A DNA stretch of 48,544 nt from a bacterium. GTDB lineage: Bacteria > Campylobacterota > Campylobacteria > Campylobacterales > Arcobacteraceae. Shown here one piece after another: positions 1 to 7,974 of this stretch (positions are counted from its first letter, which is position 1; the number at the start of each line of letters is the position of its first letter). Location of the stretch: NCBI GenBank assembly GCA_018816105.1, contig JAHIWE010000136.1, positions 1 to 48,544 on the forward strand, in the 5' to 3' direction. The notes under the pieces are model-generated. The model made no database searches, was not told the DNA's origin, and saw only the letters and a program-made list of their open reading frames with translations. A program made the translations under genes and the position numbers.

Positions 1-353
1 AAGCTTTTTTTTTAGTTTGTTTTTTTAGAAAAGCTATTACTTATCTTTTTTATTTCTTTTTTTTTCTTTTTTTATTCTGATCTTTTTTATTTTTTTAGCA
101 TTCTTATATTTTTTTATTACTATTTTCCAGTAAACTAATTATTGTTTTTTTATTTACTAGTCTAAACTTTTTATCTCTCTATATTTCGTTTATACGGGGT
201 TTTTTATTTGGGCTTAGTCTTAGGTTGAAAAGCTTATCTGTTTGATTTGACTGTGAGACCACTACTTTTGCCTATTTTTTGTTCATCATTTAAATTAAAT
301 TTATATGTAATTTTAGTATAATTAAAGCTTATTTTAAAATTAAGGAAAAGTTA
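1..353. other. T-rich non-coding stretch
   Basis: No convincing reading frame is present on either strand. Roughly the first 170 bases of the + strand are dominated by T runs broken by single C, A or G. A more mixed segment follows at about 195-280, with no fold I can name. It does not match the conserved parts of rRNA or tRNA, or a purine riboswitch core, as far as I can see by eye. The last 60 bases hold the promoter of the permease gene. Confidence 0.5.
317..322 (+). promoter_or_regulatory. -10 box of the purine permease gene
   Basis: TATAAT lies 31 bases before the ATG at 354, with AAGGAAAA as ribosome binding site just upstream of the start. No -35 is apparent, as is usual for sigma-70 promoters of Campylobacterota. 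Confidence 0.5.
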
Positions 354-1646
354 ATGAACTTTTTTAAATTAAAAGAACATAACACCACAGTTTCTAAAGA
401 GTTTTATGCAGGGTTTACTACTTTTTTAACAATGATGTATATTGTTCCTGTAAATGGATTTATATTAGCTGATGCTGGTCTTCCTATGGATGCAGTTATA
501 ACTGCCACTGCATTAATTACGATTTTAGCAACTCTTTTTTCTGCATTATGGTCAAATACTCCAATTGCAATGAGTGTTGGTATGGGATTAAATGCATATT
601 TCTCTTATGGTTTAGTTTTAGGTATGAAAATACCTTGGGAAACTGCGTTAGGGATAGTTTTTTTATCTGGTATATTATTTGTTATTTTATCTTTAACAAA
701 TTTTAGAGTTTGGATAATGACATCAATTCCCATGAGTTTAAGACGAGCGATTAGTGCAGGTATTGGATCATTCATTGCTTTTATTGGTTTAAAACAAATG
801 GGTATGATAGTTTCAAATGATGCTACTTTAGTTAGTCTTGGTGATTTTTCAAATTCTAATGTTTTATTAGGAGTACTTGGATTAATTTTAGCTTTTAGTT
901 TTTATGCTTATAGATTAAAAGGTGCTTTTATTTTATCTATTGCTATTACTTCTATTATTGCATGGGTGTTTGCATTAAATGATACTCCTCAAGTATTTTT
1001 TTCTGCACCTGCTTCAATTTCTCCAATTTTTTTACAACTTGATATTTTAAGTGCAATATCACTATCTTTGCTTCCTGTAATAATTACTTTTTTAATTACT
1101 GATATGTTTGATACACTTGGAACTTTAACAGGGGTAGGAACAAGAGCTAACTTATTTCAAGAAAATAATAAAGATGATAAATCACTACAAAAAACTTTAG
1201 AAGCAGATGCCATAGCAACAGTTGCAGGAAGTTTACTTGGTGTTTCAACTACAACTGCATTTATAGAAAGTGCAGCAGGAGTAGAAGAGGGTGGACGAAC
1301 TGGATTAACAGCTGTATTTACAGCAATGCTTTTTATTACAACTCTTTTTATGTTACCTTTATTTAAATCAATTCCTTCTAATGCTATTTATCCAGTTTTA
1401 GTAGTTGTTGGAGTTTTAATGTTTACAGAGCTTGGAAAAATTAATTTTGAAGATTCTGATTTGGCTACAAGTGCTGGGGCATTTTTAATTGTTATTTTAA
1501 TGCCATTAACTTTTTCTATAACAAATGGAATTGCAGCAGGATTCTTAGTTTATACTATTATTAAATTAGCAAAAAGAGAATTTAAGGATTTAAATATTGG
1601 TATATTAGTTATTACATTTATTAGTGCGTTAGCATTTATTTTATAA
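354..1646 (+). CDS. NCS2-family purine (guanine/hypoxanthine) permease
   Basis: Inner-membrane nucleobase:cation symporter of the AzgA-like branch of NCS2, which imports hypoxanthine, guanine or adenine. The 430-residue protein is almost wholly hydrophobic, with about a dozen membrane segments. Family signatures are visible: VGMGLNAYFSYG at about residue 76, DMFDTLGTLTGVGTRA near 248 and ESAAGVEEGGRTGLTAV near 306. Length is normal for AzgA-like permeases (430-460). The ATG follows AAGGAAAA. A phosphoribosyltransferase gene begins 12 bases downstream, which fits purine uptake coupled to salvage. The exact purine preference cannot be read from sequence. Confidence 0.9.
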   Translation: MNFFKLKEHNTTVSKEFYAGFTTFLTMMYIVPVNGFILADAGLPMDAVITATALITILATLFSALWSNTPIAMSVGMGLNAYFSYGLVLGMKIPWETALGIVFLSGILFVILSLTNFRVWIMTSIPMSLRRAISAGIGSFIAFIGLKQMGMIVSNDATLVSLGDFSNSNVLLGVLGLILAFSFYAYRLKGAFILSIAITSIIAWVFALNDTPQVFFSAPASISPIFLQLDILSAISLSLLPVIITFLITDMFDTLGTLTGVGTRANLFQENNKDDKSLQKTLEADAIATVAGSLLGVSTTTAFIESAAGVEEGGRTGLTAVFTAMLFITTLFMLPLFKSIPSNAIYPVLVVVGVLMFTELGKINFEDSDLATSAGAFLIVILMPLTFSITNGIAAGFLVYTIIKLAKREFKDLNIGILVITFISALAFIL

Positions 1647-1658
1647 AAAGGATTTATA

Positions 1659-2105
1659 TTGGAAAAACTATATTATAGTTATGAATTATTTAAAAAAGAT
1701 ACGCAAGTTTTAGTTGATAAATGTAGAGATTTTGAACCTGAAATTTTACTAGCAGTTGCTCGTGGTGGATTAACACTTGCTCATTTAATGGCACAAGCAA
1801 TGGATATGAGAAATTTATATACTTTAAACTCAATTCATTATGAAGGTGAATTAAAATTAGATACATTTAATATTTTTAATATTCCTGATGTTTCACATGC
1901 TAAAAGAGTTTTAATTGTTGATGATATTGTAGATTCTGGTGAAACTATGAGAGAAATCTTAAAAGTTTTAAATGAAAGATTTCCAAATGTTGAATTTAAA
2001 TTAGCAACACTATTTTATAAAAAAACTGCTGTTTTAAGACCTGATTATTCTGTTAGAGAAGCAAATGAGTGGATTGACTTTTTTTGGGAAGTTGACGTTA
2101 AATAA
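1659..2105 (+). CDS. Purine phosphoribosyltransferase (Gpt/Hpt-like)
   Basis: Type I phosphoribosyltransferase of 148 residues, expected to join a purine base (hypoxanthine, guanine or xanthine) to PRPP. The PRPP-binding loop VLIVDDIVDSGETM is at residues 84-97 and the VARGG loop that contacts pyrophosphate at 33-37. The start is TTG, supported by AAAAGGA seven bases upstream and by the absence of an earlier in-frame ATG. Only 12 bases separate it from the purine permease, so the two probably form a transport-and-salvage operon. The base specificity (xanthine versus hypoxanthine/guanine) is inference from size and family resemblance. Confidence 0.85.
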   Translation: MEKLYYSYELFKKDTQVLVDKCRDFEPEILLAVARGGLTLAHLMAQAMDMRNLYTLNSIHYEGELKLDTFNIFNIPDVSHAKRVLIVDDIVDSGETMREILKVLNERFPNVEFKLATLFYKKTAVLRPDYSVREANEWIDFFWEVDVK

Positions 2106-2158
2106 GTAATTATATATTTTTTATGTATAATGAATAAAATTTAAAATTGGATGTGAAT

Positions 2159-2443
2159 ATGACTTTTATAGATTTTAAAAAATTACTTTTGGATGCAGAG
2201 CTTACAATTCCAAAATTTACAGAACTTATTAAAGTTAGTGAGAAAAATATTCAAGCATATAAAAAGAAAAAACATGTTCCAAATACAATTGCTGTAATTG
2301 CAACATGTTTTGCAAAAATGAATAAAGAATCAATGGATTATAAAGCTTTAATTAATGATTTAAAATTAGAGAAAAAAGAGAAAAAAGGTGCAGGTTTTTC
2401 TAAGAAGAAATCTTCTAAAGATAAGGAAAAATCAAAAAAATAA
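2159..2443 (+). CDS. Small basic protein with a possible helix-turn-helix
   Basis: A protein of about 94 residues that I do not recognise by name. The first 60 residues look like a short helical, Cro/XRE-like DNA-binding fold (DAELTIPKFTELIKVSEKNI, then AYKKKKHVPNTIAVIATCF). The tail from about residue 70 is an unstructured Lys/Glu/Ser-rich run. I prefer ATG 2159, which has GGA seven bases upstream. A TTG at 2147 would add four residues but would have no ribosome binding site. The HTH assignment is tentative; a nucleic-acid-binding role fits the strongly basic tail. Confidence 0.6.
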   Translation: MTFIDFKKLLLDAELTIPKFTELIKVSEKNIQAYKKKKHVPNTIAVIATCFAKMNKESMDYKALINDLKLEKKEKKGAGFSKKKSSKDKEKSKK

Positions 2444-2489
2444 AGTTTAATTTGCTATACTTCACAAAATTCAAAAATTTGGGATGTAT

Positions 2490-2876
2490 ATGATATTAAA
2501 TAATAAAATTAAAATTTTTCTAGCTCTTGCTGCTTTTATGATGGCATTAGCTATTTCTTTAGGTGCATTTGGTGCGCACGCTTTAAAGTCGATTCTTGAT
2601 GAATCAATGTTAAAAATATATAACACGGGTAGTCAATACCACTTCTATAACACTTTAGGTCTTTTTGCTGCAACATTTATTTATGCATTAAAACCTGATT
2701 CTAAAAAAATCTTTATTTCTTTATGTCTTATGTTCTTAGGAATGATTATCTTTTCATTCTCTTTATATTTTTTAGCAATTCTTTCTCTTCCTATATTAGG
2801 AGCTATTACACCTATTGGTGGAACGTTACTTATTATTGCTTGGCTTACATTAGCATACGGTATATTAAAGGATTAA
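2490..2876 (+). CDS. DUF423 / YgdD-family small membrane protein
   Basis: Integral membrane protein of about 128 residues with four predicted membrane segments. The family signature LGAFGAHALK lies near residue 24, followed by YHFYNTLGLF, both typical of DUF423 proteins, whose function is unknown. Two ATGs are possible. That at 2490 has GGGA six bases upstream, whereas that at 2484 overlaps the same GGGA, so 2490 is preferred. The ion-channel gene follows after 4 bases, so they are probably co-transcribed. Confidence 0.85.
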   Translation: MILNNKIKIFLALAAFMMALAISLGAFGAHALKSILDESMLKIYNTGSQYHFYNTLGLFAATFIYALKPDSKKIFISLCLMFLGMIIFSFSLYFLAILSLPILGAITPIGGTLLIIAWLTLAYGILKD

Positions 2877-2880
2877 TTTT

Positions 2881-3684
2881 ATGACTGCTATGGAAAAGAT
2901 TGAACAAATTAGAGATTCAAGATGGTTTTCTAATTTAACTACGATAATTATTATTGCATATGCTTGTATTTTAGGTTTTAAGACTTTAGATGATGTTGAT
3001 ACAAATTATGATTTCTTTTTAAAGTTTGCAGATTATTTTGTAACAGTTTATTTTGTTTTTGAATTAGCTATTAAAATGGTTGCTGAGAAAAAGTTTGTTA
3101 ATTTTTTTAAATCAGGTTGGAATTTATTTGATTTTATAATTGTTCTTATAACTCTTTTACCATTGGAATCTTCAAATTATGCTGCAATTGCAAGACTTAT
3201 GAGGGTTTTTAGAATTTTAAGACTATTTACAGCTAGGCCTGAGTTAAAAGCTATTATTGATATGCTTATAAAAGCAATTCCAGCAATTATTGATATTGTT
3301 ATTTTAATGTTTATAATATTTTATATTTATGCAATTATTGGGAATTTCTTTTTTGTAGATTTGCAATCGGGACTTTGGAAAGACTTTTTAGTATCTATGT
3401 TAACACTTTTTAGAGTTTTAACCTTTGAAGATTGGACAGATGTAATGTATGAGGCTATGGAGGTTTATCCTTGGGCTTGGGCATATTTTGTTTCATTTAT
3501 TATAATTGCTGCATTTGTATTTTTTAATTTATTTGTTGCTGTTATTATTGGTGAGATGCAAAAACTACAAGAGGCTGATATGAAAGAAGAGATTCATGAA
3601 GATAGTTTAAAACTTGATATTTTATTAGAAGAGATGAAAAGTTTAAGAGAAGAAATTAGCTTATTAAAAAAAGAAATCAAATGA
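2881..3684 (+). CDS. Voltage-gated ion channel (BacNav/BacCav type)
   Basis: Single-domain, six-segment voltage-gated cation channel of 267 residues, expected to work as a tetramer in the inner membrane. The S4 sensor RLMRVFRILR (105-114) has four Arg at every third place. S5 is at about 125-155. The pore helix and filter FRVLTFEDWTDVMY lie at about 177-190, S6 at about 200-226, and a heptad-like C-terminal coiled coil (EEMKSLREEISLLKKEI) at about 250-266 is typical of this family. The filter TFEDWTD differs from the sodium-channel TLESW core by acidic residues at two extra positions, suggesting calcium rather than sodium selectivity. The last four bases overlap the next gene (ATGA). Confidence 0.88.
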   Translation: MTAMEKIEQIRDSRWFSNLTTIIIIAYACILGFKTLDDVDTNYDFFLKFADYFVTVYFVFELAIKMVAEKKFVNFFKSGWNLFDFIIVLITLLPLESSNYAAIARLMRVFRILRLFTARPELKAIIDMLIKAIPAIIDIVILMFIIFYIYAIIGNFFFVDLQSGLWKDFLVSMLTLFRVLTFEDWTDVMYEAMEVYPWAWAYFVSFIIIAAFVFFNLFVAVIIGEMQKLQEADMKEEIHEDSLKLDILLEEMKSLREEISLLKKEIK

Positions 3685-4445
3685 AAACATTTACAATTTT
3701 AGGAACAGGTTGGTTAGGTTTTGAGCTTGCAAAAGCTTTGAAAAATGACTATATTTTAAAAGTTTCATCAAGAAATGAAGAAAAAATAAAAATGTATGAA
3801 GAAGAGGGCTTGTCTTCATATATTTTAAATGAAAATTATTTAGATTTTTTGGATGATTTGTTAGATACAAATTATCTTTTTGTGAACTTTCCTCCTTCAA
3901 AATTTGATGATTATTTAGGTTTTTTAGAAAAAATCTATTCTCATAAAAAAATAAAAGATATTGAAAAAATCATATTTATTAGTTCAACTTCTGTTTATCC
4001 AAATATTGAAGGTTTTTTTAATGAAGATTTTAAAATAGAAGATTCTAGTTCTAAGATAGTTTATGAAGCTGAAAATTTAGTGTTAAGTAGAAGTGATGTT
4101 ATTTTTAGAGTTTCTGCTTTAGTTGGTGCTAACAGAGTTTCAGGAAGAAGATTATCTAATAAAGTTGTGGAATATCCAAAAAGTGTAATAAATTTTGTAC
4201 ATAGAAATGATGTAATTGATGCTACAAAATTTGTAATTGCAAATAATATAGATGGAGTTTTTAATCTTTGTTCAAAAGAGCATCCAACAAAAGAAGATTT
4301 GTATTTTTTTAATTCAAAGAAATTTTATTTTGATTCACCAATTTTTTCTGATAATAAAGAGTTTTTAAATAGAATTATAGATGGCTCAAAAATAGAGAAA
4401 TTAGGTTTTTTATATAAACATAATAATGCATTTGATTTAGTATAA
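3681..4445 (+). CDS. NAD(P)-binding epimerase/dehydratase-like protein (YeeZ-like SDR)
   Basis: Rossmann-fold protein of 254 residues from the extended SDR / NAD-dependent epimerase group. The dinucleotide-binding loop is TILGTGWLG at residues 4-12. The central strand plus serine/tyrosine region reads FISSTSVYP near residue 95, resembling the S/Y part of the catalytic site. A C-terminal substrate-binding part (FNLCSKEHPTKEDLY) resembles YeeZ-type epimerases. The substrate is unknown. The start ATG overlaps the channel stop codon (ATGA), indicating translational coupling. The gene ends before a perfect palindromic terminator. Confidence 0.75.
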   Translation: MKTFTILGTGWLGFELAKALKNDYILKVSSRNEEKIKMYEEEGLSSYILNENYLDFLDDLLDTNYLFVNFPPSKFDDYLGFLEKIYSHKKIKDIEKIIFISSTSVYPNIEGFFNEDFKIEDSSSKIVYEAENLVLSRSDVIFRVSALVGANRVSGRRLSNKVVEYPKSVINFVHRNDVIDATKFVIANNIDGVFNLCSKEHPTKEDLYFFNSKKFYFDSPIFSDNKEFLNRIIDGSKIEKLGFLYKHNNAFDLV

Positions 4446-4472
4446 GTTTTAATAATAAGTTTTAATAAAAAG

Positions 4473-4502
4473 TTTTTAGCTTTAAATATTTAAAGCTAAA
4501 AA
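4473..4502. terminator. Bidirectional terminator, perfect 30-bp palindrome
   Basis: Positions 4473-4502 read identically on both strands (core TTTAGCTTTAAATATTTAAA), with T and A runs at the two ends. It lies between the convergent epimerase-like and upp genes and can serve both as a stem followed by a U-tract. Confidence 0.75.
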
Positions 4503-4515
4503 TTCCCATTAATTA

Positions 4516-5136
4516 TTAATTAGTATTAAATGCTCTATCTCCAGCATCTCCAAGCCCTGGTCTAATATAATTATTTTCATCTAATCTTTCATCAATTTGA
4601 GCTATAAAAATATCAACATCTGGATGTGCTTCTTGAACTTTATTTACTCCAAAAGGGGAACCTAATACATTTAAGCAAATAATTCTTTTTGGATTTTTAG
4701 TTTTTAAATAACTAATTCCATCTATTAAAGAACCACCAGTTGCAACCATTGGGTCTAGCAATAAAACAGTTTTGTCTTCTAAATTTGGAATATTTTCATA
4801 AAAAAGTTTACTCAAAGATGTATGTTCATCTCTTTTCATTGCTAAAAAACCACTTCTTGCATATGGTAATGTTTTTAAAATACCTGTAAGCATTGGCTCA
4901 CCAGCTCTTAAAATAGGAACCAATACTAATTTTTGAACTTCAATCATTTGCACATCGAGTGAACCTTGCCAAGTATTGATATTTTGTGTAACCGTATCAA
5001 AATCATTTAATGCCTCTGATGCTATGATTCTTGAAATTTCTTCAATTGTCATTCTGAATTCATTTGATGTAGTTCTTACATCCCTTAATCTATTAACAAG
5101 ATGTTTTACAACAACATTTGTACTCTCTTTATACAT
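4516..5136 (-). CDS. upp: Uracil phosphoribosyltransferase
   Basis: Converts uracil and PRPP to UMP in pyrimidine salvage; cytosolic. The 206 residues match the usual length (about 208). The PRPP-binding segment LLLDPMVATGGSLIDGI is at 125-141, the VPILRAGEPM motif near 73, and the uracil-binding C-terminus ends PGLGDAGDRAFNTN, all classic for Upp. The start ATG is preceded on the minus strand by an AAAGGA ribosome binding site. It is divergent from the uracil permease gene, so uptake and conversion of uracil are likely controlled from the shared 117-base intergenic region. Confidence 0.97.
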   Translation of the reverse strand: MYKESTNVVVKHLVNRLRDVRTTSNEFRMTIEEISRIIASEALNDFDTVTQNINTWQGSLDVQMIEVQKLVLVPILRAGEPMLTGILKTLPYARSGFLAMKRDEHTSLSKLFYENIPNLEDKTVLLLDPMVATGGSLIDGISYLKTKNPKRIICLNVLGSPFGVNKVQEAHPDVDIFIAQIDERLDENNYIRPGLGDAGDRAFNTN

Positions 5137-5223
5137 TATTAATCCTTTTAAAATTTTATATTACTGAAAAATTGCTTATAAATTATATATAAATTTAAAT
5201 TCTATTAACACATAATTTGATAT

Positions 5224-5229
5224 TATAAT
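5224..5229 (+). promoter_or_regulatory. -10 box of uraA
   Basis: TATAAT lies 24 bases upstream of the uraA ATG, in the A/T-rich divergent region shared with upp; AAAGG follows as the ribosome binding site. Confidence 0.5.
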
Positions 5230-5253
5230 TTTATCAAAAAAATAAAGGTCTTC

Positions 5254-6486
5254 ATGAAACCCACAGATTATAACTTTAGAGTTAAAGATTCAATTCTTGG
5301 TTTACAATTCTTATTTGTAGCTTTTGGTGCACTTGTTTTAGTGCCAATTTTAACTGGACTTGATCCAAATGTAGCTTTATTTACAGCTGGACTTGGAACT
5401 TTAGTTTTCCAATATGTAAATAGATCTTGTGTTCCACCAATTTTTTTAGCATCTTCTTTTGCCTTTATTGCTCCTATTTCATACGGAGTTGCTACCTGGG
5501 GAATCCCAGCAACTATGTCTGGACTTGTTGCCGCTGGATTTTTATATGTAGTATTAAGTTTTCTTATTCGTTTAAAAGGTGATAATTTTTTACATAAGCT
5601 CCTTCCTTCTGTTGTAGTAGGGCCTGTAATTATGTCAATTGGTCTTATTCTATCACCTGTTGCTGTTAATATGGCTATGGGAAAAACAGGAGATGGCTCT
5701 GCTGTTTTAGTGCCTTTTGAGCAAGCTATTATAATATCTATGATTGCATTACTTGTTACAATTTTTGTTTCATTACTTGGAAAAGGTATTTTTAAACTAG
5801 TACCTATATTATTAGGAATTATTGCTGGATATTTAGTATCTTTATATTTTGGTATTGTTGATTTTTCGGGTATTGCTAATGCTTCTTGGTTTGCAATGCC
5901 TAATTTTACAGCTCCAGAATTTAACTGGCAAGCTATAATCTTTATTTTACCAATTGCAATTGCACCTGCAATTGAACATATTGGAGATATTCTTGCAATT
6001 TCAAATGTTACAAAACAAGATTATCTAAAAAAGCCAGGATTGAAAAATACACTTTTAGGAGATGGTCTGGCAACCTCTGTGGCTTCACTTTTTGGTGGAC
6101 CACCTAATACTACTTATTCTGAAGTTACAGGTGCTGTTACTGTTACTAAAGCTTATAATCCAGCTATTATGACATGGGCAGCAATTTGTGCGATACTTTT
6201 AGCATTTGTTGGAAAATTAGGAGCAATCCTAGCTACTATTCCAACTCCTGTAATGGGAGGAATTATGTTGTTACTTTTTGGTATTATTGCAACTTTGGGA
6301 ATTAGTACACTTTCAAAAGCAAATATAGATTTCTCTTGTCCTAGAAATATGGCAATAGTTTCTATGATTTTAGTATTTTCAATTGGTGGTATGACATTTA
6401 ATTTTGGTGGAGTTCCTTTTGCTGGAATTGGACTTGGGGCTATAGTTGGAGTATTTTTAAATCTAGTTTTACCAAAAGCTTCATAA
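5254..6486 (+). CDS. uraA: Uracil permease (NCS2 family)
   Basis: Uracil:proton symporter of the NCS2/UraA type, 410 residues with 12-14 membrane segments. Family features include the first segment LQFLFVAFGALVLVPILTGL, SSFAFIAPIS near residue 67, a conserved membrane Glu in IAPAIEHIGDI near 240, and the hallmark GGPPNTTYSEVTGAV near 285 that forms the substrate site in UraA. It sits divergent to upp, giving a complete uracil uptake and salvage pair. It differs clearly from the purine permease at the window start, which belongs to another NCS2 branch. Confidence 0.93.
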   Translation: MKPTDYNFRVKDSILGLQFLFVAFGALVLVPILTGLDPNVALFTAGLGTLVFQYVNRSCVPPIFLASSFAFIAPISYGVATWGIPATMSGLVAAGFLYVVLSFLIRLKGDNFLHKLLPSVVVGPVIMSIGLILSPVAVNMAMGKTGDGSAVLVPFEQAIIISMIALLVTIFVSLLGKGIFKLVPILLGIIAGYLVSLYFGIVDFSGIANASWFAMPNFTAPEFNWQAIIFILPIAIAPAIEHIGDILAISNVTKQDYLKKPGLKNTLLGDGLATSVASLFGGPPNTTYSEVTGAVTVTKAYNPAIMTWAAICAILLAFVGKLGAILATIPTPVMGGIMLLLFGIIATLGISTLSKANIDFSCPRNMAIVSMILVFSIGGMTFNFGGVPFAGIGLGAIVGVFLNLVLPKAS

Positions 6487-6520
6487 AAAAATGTTAAGAT
6501 TTGTATCTTAAATAAATGAT

Positions 6521-6526
6521 TATAAT
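6521..6526 (+). promoter_or_regulatory. -10 box of yajQ
   Basis: TATAAT lies 18 bases before the yajQ ATG at 6544, with AAAGGA between them, giving a very short leader. Confidence 0.45.
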
Positions 6527-6543
6527 TTACATAAAGGATAATA

Positions 6544-7044
6544 ATGGCAACAAAAGAACATCAATTTGATATTTCTGCAAAATTAGATATGCAAGAGATG
6601 AAGAATGCAGTTATTCAATCACAAAAAGAGATTGACACTAGATACGACTTTAAAGGTATTTCAAAAGAGTTAGATTTAAATGTGGGTGCTAAAACTTTAA
6701 CATTAATTTCTTCTAGTGATAATAAAATAGATGCAATGAGAGATATTTTAATTTCAAAAATGAATAAAAGAGGACTTTCAATAAATTCACTTGAAGAGTT
6801 AAAAAAAGAAGATTCAAGTGGTGGAAATAGAAAATATTCATATAAAATTATTGACAGTATTGAAAAAGATGAAGCCAAAATTATACAAACAGAGATCAAA
6901 AGTCTAAAACTTAAAGTATCAGCTGTTAATCAAGGTGATGAAATAAGAGTAACAGGTAAAAATATTGATGATTTACAAACAATAATGAAACATCTTAAAA
7001 CTCTTGAACTGAAGGCTCCTTTAGTATTTGATAATTTCAGATAA
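6544..7044 (+). CDS. yajQ: YajQ-family nucleotide-binding protein
   Basis: YajQ/DUF520 family protein of 166 residues, the usual length. The start EHQFDISAKLDMQEMKNAV, the DTRYDFKGI motif near residue 32 and the C-terminal APLVFDNFR are all diagnostic. Members fold as two ferredoxin-like domains, and some bind cyclic di-GMP or RNA; which applies here is unknown. It has its own promoter and stands alone between the uracil permease and an unknown membrane protein. Confidence 0.93.
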   Translation: MATKEHQFDISAKLDMQEMKNAVIQSQKEIDTRYDFKGISKELDLNVGAKTLTLISSSDNKIDAMRDILISKMNKRGLSINSLEELKKEDSSGGNRKYSYKIIDSIEKDEAKIIQTEIKSLKLKVSAVNQGDEIRVTGKNIDDLQTIMKHLKTLELKAPLVFDNFR

Positions 7045-7092
7045 AAATTTAAATTTATTTATTATTTAGTTCTAATTTATAAATAATTAATA

Positions 7093-7098
7093 TATAAT
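7093..7098 (+). promoter_or_regulatory. -10 box of the membrane-protein gene
   Basis: TATAAT lies about 20 bases before an AAAGGA ribosome binding site at 7114-7119. It supports an upstream start for the following gene. Confidence 0.4.
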
Positions 7099-7122
7099 TC
7101 ATTCTTTAAGTATAAAGGATGA

Positions 7123-7914
7123 ATTATAGAACTTCTAATTGTAAAATCAATAGCTGTTGTGACACTTGTTTTAGCACTTAGCTTTATTGCTGAAAAAGTT
7201 AGCCCAAAAATTTCTGGTATATTATCAGGACTTCCTGTTGGAAGCTCTATTACTCTTGTCTTTTTTGCAATTGAAAATGGAGTTGATTATGTAACAAAAG
7301 TTGCTTTGTATAATATTCATGGTCTTTTTGCTGCATTGGCTTTTTCTATTGGTTATTATATTAGTACTTTTTATAAGGGAAAATTTGAAATATTTTTGAG
7401 TTTATTAATCTCATTTATTTCATATTTAATTATTGCATTTATCTTAGCCTATGTTCCTCCTCATGTATTTTTTACTCCATTTATTGTAATAACATTAATG
7501 TTAATTGCAACAATATATTTTGCAAAAAAAGAGAATTTTACAATTGATAAAAAAATAAAAACTTCAATGTCTGATATTTTATTTAGATCAATTTTAACTA
7601 TTTCGATATTTTTAGTAGTCTCTAGTTTACCAAAATATGTACCTTCAAATATTGCAGGAATTTTTTCTTCATTTCCAACTATTTTGTTACCATTACTCTT
7701 GATTATACATTTTAGACATAGTAGATTACAAGCTAGAACTATTATCAAAAATACACCTTTTGGGTTGAGCTCTGTTGTTATTTATTCTTTAGTTGTTTAT
7801 TTTACATATGCAGAAATTGGAATTTTATATGGAACTATTGTTGCTTTAATTTCATCTGTTTTATATGTAGTAATTCAAGGAAAAGTTTTAAGATTTTTTA
7901 AACTCATAAATTAA
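7123..7914 (+). CDS. Unknown polytopic membrane protein with an apparent ATT/ATA start
   Basis: Integral membrane protein of about 262 residues with seven or eight hydrophobic segments and no family I can name firmly. The two halves look related: KISGILSGLPVGSSITLVFF near the start and NIAGIFSSFPTILLPLLLII in the second half, suggesting an internal duplication as in many transporters. The first ATG/GTG/TTG-type codon is GTG 7159, which has no ribosome binding site and would cut into the first membrane helix. A strong AAAGGA at 7114-7119 instead precedes in-frame ATT 7123 and ATA 7126, followed by ELLIVKSIAVV, which completes that helix. Initiation at ATA or ATT is therefore likely. Confidence 0.65.
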   Translation: MIELLIVKSIAVVTLVLALSFIAEKVSPKISGILSGLPVGSSITLVFFAIENGVDYVTKVALYNIHGLFAALAFSIGYYISTFYKGKFEIFLSLLISFISYLIIAFILAYVPPHVFFTPFIVITLMLIATIYFAKKENFTIDKKIKTSMSDILFRSILTISIFLVVSSLPKYVPSNIAGIFSSFPTILLPLLLIIHFRHSRLQARTIIKNTPFGLSSVVIYSLVVYFTYAEIGILYGTIVALISSVLYVVIQGKVLRFFKLIN

Positions 7915-7944
7915 CATATACACACTAAGTAAACAAAGTTTGAT

Positions 7945-7950
7945 TATAAT
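7945..7950 (+). promoter_or_regulatory. -10 box of the two-component operon
   Basis: TATAAT lies 25 bases upstream of the response-regulator ATG at 7975; TTAGGA precedes the start. Confidence 0.5.
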
Positions 7951-7974
7951 AGATATTATTTATTAGGATTTAAT

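Noticed and set aside
195-280. Possible purine riboswitch or small RNA before the purine permease
   Set aside because: The position would suit a purine riboswitch, but the conserved core and paired arms are not visible and the segment lies well upstream of the -10 box at 317.
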